A stretch of DNA of 64,000 nt. It comes from Turritopsis dohrnii. Lineage: Eukaryota > Cnidaria > Hydrozoa > Anthoathecata > Oceaniidae. Location of the stretch: assembly GCA_027922465.2 (NCBI GenBank), contig BQMF02000207.1, positions 1 through 64,000 on the forward strand. Direction: 5' to 3'. The translations under genes and the position numbers were made by a program. The first letter of the stretch is position 1. Each line of letters begins with the position of its first letter. Shown here piece after piece: positions 51,513-61,668 of this stretch. The notes beneath the pieces were generated by a model, which was not told where the DNA came from, made no database searches, and was given only the letters and a program-made list of their open reading frames with translations.

Positions 51513-52677
51513 ACTTTTCAGTCAGTAAAGCTCTGATATTATTAATAAGAAAACTTTTACCACTTCCTGCCAAACCGGTTATTATCATAAGCAACTGTTT
51601 ATCAGGGTATTTATGATGATCAAATATGATATCATAAGCTTTCCTCTGTGCTTCATTTAAAGAACTTACATTTAGCTCAAAAGAGTCTTCAATATCAACA
51701 GAATTAGCTTTTTCCCTATCTAACCATGATGGCATATTACCTATTTGTTCTTCTGTATAATTTGCTCTGCATGTGTTCCAATACTCAGCATTATTTTCTA
51801 ACGTTACACTAGTACCAATAACATTATTACACAAATCAGCTAAATGCATCCATTCTTCACGTGGCGTTTGATCATGTTCTTCAAACTCACAATCATCAAC
51901 TTCAGTCCTTTCGCAGAAAATCTCAGCATTGCTGAACTCCCTGCTATAATTCGGAACTAAAATCTGACCTATATCACTTTGGAGAAAGTCACTCCACTTT
52001 TGACAAAACAGGTCATCAGTTTCATCATCTAAGTTATCCCAAGCATCACTTATATTGATTTTCCATGGCTTATACTTTAATAGCTGGTATTTACAGTACA
52101 CAGGATACTGTGGGCTCTTAGGATTACCATATAAGCATGGAAATGCTCTCACAATTACTGGAGTTTTCCGTTTTTTTACTTCTTCCTTTTGTACTGTATA
52201 GTTTGACACAAATTGCACAAAATTGGATTCAACTATATTTTTATTACATCCTTTCAAATTAGCTCTGTTAGCATAATGATCTAACAATGAAGGTTCAGTT
52301 TCAACTTCACCATCTTTAATTTCAACTTTTCTTGATCCTACCACAGACACATTTATTACTTGAAAGGAACAACTATGCATTTTCAGTGAAAGTATATTAT
52401 GCATAACTTCCTGAACACTAAAGTCACGTTCTCCAACAGCTCTGATCATTAGCTTCTGAATAACAGATCTTGTTTGGTCAGTACCTTTTAAAGTATCTAC
52501 AATCGAAACAAAAGCATCTCTAGCCACATCTGATAGCTTTTCTGCTTTTGCAGCATACTTAGCTAAATATTCCAAACAGGCATTATAATCAATGATTGGC
52601 TGAATATCAGTATTTGCTCTCCATGATTGAAGCTGTACACGCTGATGTCTATTAACCCTGGAATCATTACGTTTCAA
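51430..52677 (-). pseudogene. Helitron Rep Y2 region and PIF1 N-terminal half
   Basis: 415 codons. SWRANTDIQPIIDYN is followed by YLAKYAAK, the two catalytic tyrosines of Helitron Rep (about residues 37 and 41). A long linker leads to the helicase start LNEAQRKAYDII and Walker A GLAGSGKS (about 367-374). The frame ends soon after VTAYFGIAAFNVKGKTLHSLF, where the helicase continues in another frame. Confidence 0.87.
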
Positions 52678-52756
52678 AACAATCTTGGGTCTAAATTGAA
52701 CACCATTATTCTTAGTTTTTATCTGTTCAAATTCAATGTGAGTTTTATCACAAAGT

Positions 52757-53619
52757 TCAAAAGGAAAGGAAAGTTAATTGTTCACCATTAGTTCTTTTGC
52801 GGAGACAATAAGCTGAATTACATTTAGTATGCCTTTGTACACAATTTAACAAATCTGCATAGTCATCATCAACATCTTGCTCATGTATTTCATCAACCTG
52901 TCTTTTACATGGGTGACAGGTTGGCTTTACCCAACCATCTTCTGGCATGGACGGATTCCATGCAGTCACAAGAGAATCTGCATAATCACAAACTTGTTCT
53001 GAAGCAGCTTTCCCATTATCAATATATTTAGTGAGTACAACAATATTTTCAGGGTCATTTTCAAAAGGCAGTTTTTCCTCAGCTAAATGACCATTTAAAG
53101 CTATTTGTGTTAAATGGCATAAGCCAGGGTCATTTTTAAGTTTCGCAACTCCATGACAATGAATCGAACCTCTCATAACAGCATATTCAAATCTATACCA
53201 ATGCCACTCTGCCCCCATAGACTCATAAAGCCAATGCTTAACAAAATTTTCAACTCTCACAGTAAAAAACCAATCTATCAAATGGGGATTATTCAAAATG
53301 TTATTGCGCAAGCTATTACTTTGATCTTTATTGTCTGAAAATAAAGCATCAGAGTCCAAAAAATTGTTGGTGCTCCAGCTTGGTTAATAATAGCTTTTAA
53401 TTGTTCCTTAGCATTGCTCCAATAGGCATTCGTACCTGTTACATTTTTTGCATAACGCATTAGCTTCTTAATCACAACTGTATGACTTCCAGTTCTTACC
53501 ATATCTTGTAGCTCGTCAATAGTTAAAACGTCTATGATAAAGAATATTGTAAGCCCAAAAAGCAAATCGCGGATGGGCTGCAAATCTGTATACCCATTTA
53601 TTATCAATTCTTTCAGCAA
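52757..53619 (-). pseudogene. Helitron Rep HUH domain, two shifted frames
   Basis: The upper frame (53619-53293) has NVTGTNAYWSNAKEQLKAII and GAPTIFWTL, the start of Helitron_like_N. The lower frame (53359-52757) has [20 protein letters not shown] with the HxH metal-binding pair (His67, His69 of that frame), then VVLTKYIDN. Breaks near 53350 and 52760 put the neighbours out of frame. The domain nicks and joins DNA during rolling-circle transposition. Confidence 0.85.
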
Positions 53620-54598
53620 ACTTTATCAAATGTTTTATTTTCTCAGAAAAAGCATCAGTGTCACTTTTCGCTATAGTTTTAACAGTGCTTAATTTTGTTG
53701 GGTCTCCTTTCCCATCAGGAAATAAAGTTGGAAATGCTAAACTTGCCAGATATTCTGTCTTAAATTCATTCAGAGCAATACTATCTACTTTCCAAGTTTC
53801 TGGTTTTAAAACTGAATCATTAAGAATTTCTTTTGCTACTTTAGATTTCAATTTAGTAGGAACAAAACTTCCCATTTCTGTATTCTCGTCATATACCCTT
53901 TCCTCGTTGTCGTTTTTTGGTCCAAAATCTGGAATTTCAGTCTCATCAATTTCATCATCAAAATCATCCTCCCTATCAGCAAAATCAAAATTTTTTGGTA
54001 AGTCTAGATAATCATTTTCTGGTAGGGAATCAAATCTATTCAAATCAATAGTCACATCTTTATACAAAAAGTTATTAAGTTCTCCATTCTCATTATTACC
54101 AGTAAGCCACAATAAAGCATGTAACACCTTCTGTCTACGTACTTTGAGCTCTTTAGAGTTATTATTCTTACCATCAAATCTAAACACAATCACGGGAATA
54201 TCACTTGGATATCTTGGCAAAACATTAGCTACATGCTGCACATCTTGTGGAAGAGTAACAACATGGCCTTTATATGCTTTTTGTCCACCACTTGGTACAG
54301 AGCTTGGCACCATATCATTTTCTTGACTAAATTTCTTTGGAAAACTTTTTTCTTTTCCACACCGTAAACATTCATATTCAGTTCCTAGCTTTTTAGAAGA
54401 ACTGGGTAAAGGCCAAGCCTCCTTACACGTCTTACACTGAATTATAGTTATTTTTAGACTCTTATTAAATTTCTTATTCAAAAATTCACTATTGCTATTA
54501 CAAATTTTAATGTCATTACTATTTTGATTTTTCTGTAGCTGCTTCTTTTTAGAATGGTAACGCTGTCGACGTCTAGCCTTAATATCTTCTTTTTTCAT
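53516..54598 (-). pseudogene. Helitron: basic, Cys4 and DUF6570-like region
   Basis: 360 codons. Basic start (KARRRQRYHSKKKQLQ), Cys4 knuckle (CKTC..., CLRC), then GHVVTLPQDVQHVANVLPR, typical of the DUF6570 part of metazoan Helitrons, an acidic stretch (EDDFDDEIDETE) and FPTLFPDGKGDPT with RFAAHPRFAFWAYN, the beginning of the Rep N-terminal domain. It shifts frame at about 53520-53600. Confidence 0.82.
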
Positions 54599-54850
54599 TT
54601 CATAGTAGTTCTTAGATTTTTCCTTTCTAATTTCCCCATTCTTTTCGTAATTTTCTTTAAACTGATTTTTCCGTTTGGCCTCATTCTTTTCGTAATTTTC
54701 TTAAAACTGTTTTTTTCGTTTGGACTCATTCTTCTTGTAATTTTCTTTAACCTGATATTTCCGTTTGGCCACATTTTCCTCATAATATCTTTCATCGTAA
54801 TCATGACGATCTTCAACATAGGATTTTGATTTACTACGCAAAGGATATTT
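54595..54850 (-). repeat. Lys-rich coding repeats of the first Helitron
   Basis: Four copies of about 48 bp encoding ENYEKNEAKRKNQFK-like repeats on the minus strand; one copy has lost a base near 54702, which shifts the frame. The second Helitron has different basic repeats in the same place. Confidence 0.8.
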
Positions 54851-54852
54851 CT

Positions 54853-55760
54853 TCAGAATATCGCAACATTTGTTTTTCTTTTCAATCGCATCTTTAGAGA
54901 AATGCTAAAATGTATATCTAAATTTTCTAGAGCAACATTATCATAATTTTCTCTAACATAGACAAAGAAAAACCAGCCATGTGGTCTGATGTTACACAGA
55001 TCATTTAAACTTGAATAGTGAAACACCTTATCACTCATGTCATCTAAAAATACCCATTTTCTGGAAACATGTAAAATGTTGATGCTGATGTCTAATTATA
55101 CCTTTAAGAACAAATAAATGGTTCTGTATCATTATCTGTTCCCTAAATTCTGTACCAGAAATGGAATTCTTGCTGAATTCTATTAAACATATTTTAGGAA
55201 GAATGAAATTCTCAATAACTGCCTCACAAAGTTTCTCACAACTACATTGCAAAAAATTATTCCGTACAAGTGGATCCAATAAATTTGGCCAATTATATGA
55301 ATTATCCAAATGTTCTAAATCAAGTTCTGACATGTAATTAACCATAGTAGGCAATTCAATTTCAAGATCCTTATTGCAACTGCTACAGAATGCTTTAAGA
55401 TAATATCTTGATTGAAAAAGAGCTTTCTCATCTTCTGTCAAGAAGTTGAAAAGACAACTTGAAAAGATTTCTGAGAATTGAGCTTCCGTGTTCCTGTTAA
55501 CAAAGGATGGACAATGTTCCACCAAATAGTCCCATACAGGTTGACGAATGTCTGCCAGATTTTGTTCATAATCACTAAACTTGATAGTAGACTCAATAGA
55601 GCTATATGATTTGATAGAAGTTTGCACTTCCACAAACTAAATCAAAAAATCCAGATCTTGAAATATATTTCAAATGACTGTACAATATAGAACAGCTAAT
55701 TTCTAAAAAACAATCAACAGCACAAGAAAAATTGGATGGCTGTTGTCTGCAAGCATTTCT
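54853..55760 (-). pseudogene. UCH/USP-like protease domain of the Helitron
   Basis: A Cys box NFSCAVDCFLE is readable on the minus strand at about 55733-55700. A Cys-rich finger (CSSC, CSCEKLC) follows and a His box, HQHQHFTCF, lies at about 55090-55065. Then a break at about 55060 and in the next frame an Asp-type strand, WVFLDDM, and HGWFFFVYVREN. This is the layout of ubiquitin C-terminal hydrolase-like domains known on metazoan Helitrons. Breaks between Cys box and the 197-codon frame (55633-55040) and after the His box make it inactive. Confidence 0.65.
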
Positions 55761-57224
55761 GAAATGTATTTGACTACTCAAGCTGTTTTCAGTTGGCCTG
55801 ATACATCTGGATATCTCATTAAGAGCTGAATCTGTAGACAGAGCTACATATACTTCATTCGAAGTCTCATCATTGCTAGATCTCCCACATTTTGTGGGCC
55901 TTCAGTGATTGAATCACGATTCATTTCTGAAGTGTCAGTTTTAGTTTAAAAAAAGGAATACCTTCCAAATGGACTTCACCTCGGAAAAACTACGACGGCA
56001 TTATACTGAATAGTTCCGTGTAACAGCCACACCAAAAGTTGGAAGATGATGATGAAGAACAAAATCGGAAACTGACATTCGCCTATCTCGTGAAACTACT
56101 ATGCCTCCTCGCTCGCTGCGGGGGCAATAATCCGCAATTGCTTACTTTTTCTTATTTTCAATCTGAAGGAAGGCGAAAATATATAAATTAGTGCACTGTG
56201 CCAAACATACAAGAGTTACTAGAGTTAGTAACTTCTTTTTGAATTTGATCATATTTATAATATATATTTTATTACTCAAAATCAGATTTGCGTTCCATTT
56301 AATTCAATTCAATTGGATATGACTTCTTGGAGATAAATATGCATGAAAGTCTTATCTGCTTAAAATTTGTTTTATTTGTGTACAAGATAAATGTGAGGCA
56401 TTTGAATAAATCTTTTGTATATTTAATGTCTCTGATGTATTGTATTGAATTAAATTTGGAATGATATTGCTTTATGAATTCAATATCTGTTTTAGATTGT
56501 TTTTAACCAAAATGGTTTATTCCTTTAACCATTGTCACTCTAGATATATCTCAGAAATTGCTATTTCGACCTTCCCGGAGTAAAAATGTATTTCGATTTT
56601 GCTTTGCAGTCCATTATTTTTCAGCTTTACCGACAGCGCTGACCTTCAGGCTCCAGGGGCCTCTTGTCTTCCTTCAATACTTTGACGACAAATAGAAAAA
56701 CTAGACATATTTTTTTTAAAAAGAATTTCTAATAAATATGCTCTCATTTGTAACATTTATACTGTACATGATACATGATGCTGTAATGATATAATAGTGA
56801 TGTAAAGTAAAATTTTGAAGGTGATAAAAGACCATAAAAAGCTATTCTTATTGAACCTACTTAATTAAAAATCAAAATCACTGTCACCATTTATTTTTTC
56901 AGTCGCTGCAACCTTCAAGTCATGTGTCGAAGGTCACTGTAGAAGAAAAACAAAAAAAAAGCAAAACAAAAAAAAGCAAACAGCTATTCTCCCAAACACG
57001 GCACTTGGTATATTATAATTTCCATGTAATCGTGATGGACCTGATTATGCGCAACTATTCCGTGTTAAAACGAACGCCCAAGCACAAACCTCCAATCATT
57101 TTTATCCTTTGCGTTTCCGTTACCTACACTATCTTCTCCGTTGAATTTTAATGTTTGAAGCTAAGAAAAATAGTACTTCATTATTCTAAGATTTTCTACT
57201 TATGTAATATGGGGTAACCAATTC
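55761..57224. other. Region without a supported gene
   Basis: The 5' end of the Helitron may lie in the first few hundred bases. A short dispersed repeat is at 56637-56670. A 75-codon frame at 56924 is Lys-rich and matches nothing. Confidence 0.4.
56637..56670. repeat. Short dispersed repeat GCGCTGACCTT, copy 2
   Basis: GCGCTGACCTTCAGGC then GGGGCCTCTTGT; the partner is at 46398-46433. Followed on both sides by unrelated sequence. Confidence 0.6.
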
Positions 57225-59285
57225 GTTATTAACAGTAATTGAAAGGCATGCTCCACAGAAGCAAAAATCAGAGGAATTGACTCACCGTTCATGAACAAAA
57301 CTTTGCGCAAAGAAATATATACTAGAAGTAGGCTTATAAGTAGGTATAATAAACTTCCCACAAAGGAAAATGAAGATAATTACAAAAAGCAAAGGAATAA
57401 GTGTGTATCGCTTCGCAGAAAAGCAGTAAAAGATTACTTTTCTAAAATTTGCAACGAAAATGTAAGTACAAATTAAAACTTTTGGAACACCATAAGACCT
57501 TTTCTTACAAACAAGGGTTCTATTGAATCAACAGATATAATGATTGTGAAGGATGATAAGATAATCACCGATGAAAGACACTTGTCAGAAATGTTCAACA
57601 AATACTACATCAATATTGTCGAAACGACAACTGGCGTTACGCCTACAGATAGAACTAATAATTTTGAAAGTGCTGAAAGTCAATTAGAAAAAATTATAAA
57701 AGACTTTGAAGACCACCCAAGCATTAAAATGATTAAGGAGAAAGTGGAATCATGAAATTTTAAAAAGACACCTGTCTCGCCATTAGATTCAGCCAAAATT
57801 GAAAAACTTTTACAAAACATAAATCCAAAAAAAGCTACTGGGATTGACAAAATTCCACCAAAACTAGTAAAACTAGCAGCAGGAATTTTAGCACCACCAC
57901 TGGAAACTGCAATCAAAAACAGTATCGATTAAAATATATTCCCAACAAACGCAAAGCTAGCAACAGTTATTCCATTGGACAAAGGTACAATAAATAAACA
58001 CGAGATGTCAAATTTTCGCCCCATAAGCGTTCTAAACAGTTTTTCAAAAATATACGAAAAAGTATTAAGTGAATATTTGCAAATGCAAATAGAGCCTTTC
58101 ATGTCAAAATTTGTTGCTGCCTATAGAAAATGCTATAGTACTCAACATGTACTTATCCGACTTATTGATGAATGGAAGGAAAAATTAGACAGCAATAACT
58201 TCGTTGGAGGAATTCTGATGGATCTTTCAAAAGCCTTCGATTGTGTCCCTCATGACCTGCTTATTGCAAAGCTGGCAGCATATGGAGTCGATAATAATAT
58301 TTGCCTTTACCTATTGTCATATTTAACAAACAGAAGGCAATGTGTAAAAGTCAGTGGTTTTATGACAATTAAAACAGGTGTCCCCCAGGGTTCCATATTG
58401 GGACCGATTTTGTTTAACATATTTATCAATGACTTATTTTTCTTTATAGAAAATGCTGTGATTCACAATTTTGCTGATGATAATACCTTGTCTTACTCTG
58501 CTAAATTTCTACCTGATCTTATTAATGTTCTAGAAAATGAATCCAACAATGCAATCAACTGGTTTCACAGGAACAAAATGATTGTCAATCCTAATAAATT
58601 TCAAGCCATTATCATAGATAAAAGGAAAAACGATTTAACTGATAAAACATTAAACATAGGAGGAAAACAAATAAAAACAGTTTCCTCAGTAAAACTGCTA
58701 GGTGTACAAATAGATGATAAGTTAAATTTTAACTGTCACATTAAAAATATCTGCAGATCAGCATCAAATCAGCTGAATGCTCTCATGAGGTTTAACGCGT
58801 TTCTTAATTTTGAAAAGAGGAAAGTTTTGATAAATAGCTTTATTCTGTCTAATTTCAACTACTGCCCTTTAGTATGGTGTCTCTCCAATGCAAAATCATT
58901 ACAACTGATAGAAAGCATTCACAAAAGATCAATTAGATTCCTTTATAATGATAATGAAACTCCATATCTCCTTCTCCTCCAACAGTCAGGAAGACCAACA
59001 ATGAAACTCGCAATAGAAAGAAATATTTGTGTTGAAATTTTTAAAACTATTAATGATTTAAATCCTGTTTTTATGAAAGAAATCTTCCAACTGAGAACTA
59101 CGGTCGAGCAACTAGATATCAATATAAACTAAATTTAGCAATTCATAAACGCAATCAAGTGACTTTTGGAATAAGGAGTCTTTCATATTTGGGTCCAAAG
59201 ATTTGGAACAAATTACCTGATCACGTGAAATCCTCTGCAACTGTCATTTCAAATCCTGAATGTCTTGTAGTTTCAGTCGGGATAG
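57225..59285 (+). pseudogene. 5'-truncated CR1-like LINE reverse transcriptase
   Basis: Starts in the linker between endonuclease and RT (SPFMNKTLRKEIYTRSRLI) and runs through a full RT: FRPISVLNSFSKIYEKV, MDLSKAFDCVPHDLL, GVPQGSILGPILF, FADDNTLSYS, KLLGVQIDDKLNF, YCPLVWC. In-frame stops at about 57475, 57753 and 57930, and a frameshift near 59110 before the C-terminal LGPKIWNKLP, show that it is dead. The longest open part is 57975-59132 (385 codons). Not the same family as the LINE at 24976: it has FADD in place of YADD and a different linker. Confidence 0.9.
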
Positions 59286-59296
59286 ATTAGCTTTTT

Positions 59297-59400
59297 ACGG
59301 TAGCAGCGTAAGCGAATACCGTATTAAAACACCCTTGGACTCCTACTACTACTACTACTCCTACTACTACTCCGGCCGAAACGGCAGTTTTTAGCCTACG
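59297..59400 (+). repeat. Copy of the ACGGTAGCAGC repeat next to the LINE
   Basis: ACGGTAGCAGCGTAAGCGAATACC and on, with TATTAAAACACCC, a (CTA)n tract and CCGGCCGAAACGGCAG, match the left end of the insertions at 828, 6006 and 8138. Begins 12 bp after the LINE C-terminal frame ends. The palindrome TACGGTA...TACCGTA is kept. Confidence 0.8.
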
Positions 59401-59962
59401 CTTTATGATTTATCTAAGTCAAGGCTAAGACCTTTTTTATCAAAAGATTTATTTTACTGACCAAATCAAACTATTAAAAAGTACTTTAATATTGTAAATA
59501 ATTTTCTTAAAGCCCCTTTAAGAGTAATATTATTAAAGATGATATAGCTAAGTGATACCAAATTGGATGAAATCATAATTATTATTCAGTAAAGATATTA
59601 TGTGAACTGGTCTGTATTTTCATTTAATAAAGTAATATGCTTTGAGAAGACCCGGATGTAACGTTAGAACGAAGCTTTGGTTTCTTCATGAGGTCGTCTG
59701 TGGTTGTTTCAAAAAATAACGAAAGAAAACAATTTAATTCAGGTATCACCCTGTCGTTAACAAGTGTATTTAATCAATTTCTTGCCGCTTCCTTTTCAGG
59801 TACCGATTCTCTATCATACCCACGTGTCACTGATAGGGTTTGCGGTGGCAGTCGACGTACTGCTTGGCCGACGAGCCACACTGAAAAATACTAAACATCA
59901 CCAATATTATTGGTTTACAATATCATCAAAAATATTTTTTATTTTATTGACATTCTTTCAGT
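59401..59962. other. Spacer before the second Helitron
   Basis: No clear gene. A splice acceptor-like TTCTTTCAG at 59953-59961 precedes the protease frame, and an upstream frame (59688-59894) could be an earlier exon, but it matches nothing I know. Confidence 0.35.
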
Positions 59963-59968
59963 TTGAAT

Positions 59969-60577
59969 ATGTCTGGCAATACCATAATACAGGGGTCTTT
60001 TCATCAGGGGCATGAAATGTTTGGTGAATCTGCTGGAAAACAATGCACGTGTTGTTCTTTATTGTCCATAGTGTTTACTCTAGTGAAAAGTCCAGGACAT
60101 TGGACTGCCTATGATTTGGATTTTATCGTTGAAAATGGAGATGAAATTTATAAATCTCTTCAAAAGGATGGATATTTAATGATAGCTGAGCTCCCTAAAA
60201 CTTTGTCGTTACTCCATTCTACAATTGACATTTGTTATGCAGAAGAAAAAGTTGGCTTTGTAAGTGGTACCAGTCGAACTGGTGTACTTTTTGATCAAAA
60301 CATAACGTCAAATTTTGATGGATTGCTGATTCTTATGAAAGGAATTTGTTTTAGTGTCATATGGACTAAAAAGGACTACTTTTTATTTGATTCTCATAGT
60401 AGAAACATTCATGGAAAGTCATGTCCAAATGGATTTTCGAGTCTTTTCAAATTTAAAAACAGAACTAAATTAGAGTTATTCATTATCGAAAATTATTTAC
60501 AAAATAGTGATAAGAATGTACAATTTGAAATGCATTTCCTCACTGTAAAGTTGATTCAACCTCTGATCTATATTTAA
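59969..60577 (+). pseudogene. C76-like cysteine protease domain of second Helitron
   Basis: ATG at 59969. About 200 residues: GSFHQGHEMFGESAGKQCTCC contains the probable catalytic Cys (GKQCTCC), SPGHWTAYDLDFIVENGDEIYK follows, and FLFDSHSRN supplies an Asp-x-His pair. This resembles the herpesvirus tegument-type deubiquitinase fold (C76) and related proteins on metazoan Helitrons; OTU-type is the alternative. The frame stops at 60575, while the protein continues in another frame from about 60541, so there is a frameshift at 60508-60575. Likely a once-active protease of the element polyprotein. Confidence 0.7.
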
Positions 60578-61668
60578 ATTATCGTAAGATAAGAAAAGGT
60601 GTAGTTGAGAAAGAGAGTTGCCGCAAGCGTAAGTCCAGTGAATTAGAAAAACAGAAATGCCGTCTCCGCAATGCCTCTGAAATTTCAAAAGAAAAATGTC
60701 GTTTACGTAATGCCAAAGAAAGCTCAAAAGAAAAATGTCGTTTGCGTAATGCTAGAGAAAATGCAAAAGAAAAATGTCGTCAACGCAAAGCCACAGAAAC
60801 TGCCAAAGAAAGATGTCGTCAACGCAATGCCATGGAAAGTGCAAAAGAAAAATGTCGTCAACGCAATGCCATGGAAAGTGCAAAAGAAAAATGTCGTAAG
60901 CGCAATGCCATGGAAAGTGCAAAAGAAAAATGTCGTAAGCGCAATGCCATGGAAAGTGCAAAAGAAAAATGTCGTAAGCGCAATGCCGTGGAAAGTGCAA
61001 AAGAAAAATGTCGTAAGCGCAATGCTACAGAAAGTTCAAAAGTAAAATGTGGTAAGCGCAAAGCAACCAAATCTGCTAAAGAGAAAAGTTGTAAAAGAAG
61101 GCGAATTCTCAGGCAAAACTCTCAGCTGGTTGATCAAGTTGCAGCATTCAAAGCCTCAATAAGAGAAGGGCCATACTTTATATGTGTCATTTGCAATCGC
61201 TGTTTGTATAAAAAGACAGTTAAGAATTTTGATCCTAGCCTCTATGGAATGGAGTTCAATTACCTTTTTACCTTGGTTGAAAGTTTTGATAGAATTCAAT
61301 ACATTTGTGTAACATGTGACAAGTATATTAAGAAAAAGCAAGTTCCATGCCAGGCTGTGCGAAATAAGTTGGAACTGGATGAGATACCAACAGAAATTAT
61401 GTGTCTCAATCACCTTGAAAAAATTCTAATAGCTAAGCGCATGTTGTTTAAGAAAATTGTAGTAATACATGGTAAAGGAGAACAGCCTAAGATCAAAGGT
61501 GTCATTTGTAATGTACCTGTAAGTGCTGATGCAGTTAGTGATTGCCTTCCACATCCTGAAAACATGAATGGTATAATACCAGTTAAACTAAAGCGAAAGC
61601 TTTCATTCAAAGGCCATCTTCATTTTGAAGATGTTGATCAATCTTATCAGAACGAACAAAAATTTTGA
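60541..61668 (+). pseudogene. Basic-repeat and DUF6570 part of second Helitron
   Basis: Open from about 60541. Basic 13-residue repeats (NAMESAKEKCRKR and variants) run from about 60619 to 61060. Then a Cys-rich DUF6570-type region: FICVICNRCL, YICVTCDKYI, PTEIMCLNHLEKILIAKRM, KGVICNVPVSADAV and LKRKLSFKGHLHFE. It stops at 61666-61668, where the downstream Rep part is in the -1 frame. Neighbouring domains belong to the same polyprotein. Confidence 0.8.
60619..61060 (+). repeat. 39 bp coding minisatellite
   Basis: Eleven or more copies of 39 bp, coding for KEKCR(K/Q)RNAMESA-like repeats. The central copies (about 60832-61010) are almost identical, the outer ones diverge, which shows recent unequal exchange or slippage at constant reading frame. 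Confidence 0.92.

Larger units (their letters stand above)
50608..55760 (-). mobile_element. Decayed Helitron with UCH-like protease
   Basis: Minus-strand order: UCH-like protease, Lys-rich repeats, Cys4 and DUF6570-like part, HUH/Y2 Rep, PIF1 helicase. At least six frame breaks separate the pieces, and the helicase has an internal deletion. The two HUH histidines, both Y2 tyrosines and Walker A are still present, so decay is fairly young. Exact ends (TC and CTRR) not located. Confidence 0.88.

Noticed and set aside
60752..61070. Minus-strand His/Phe-rich ORFs
   Set aside because: They are antisense readings of the 39 bp coding repeats.
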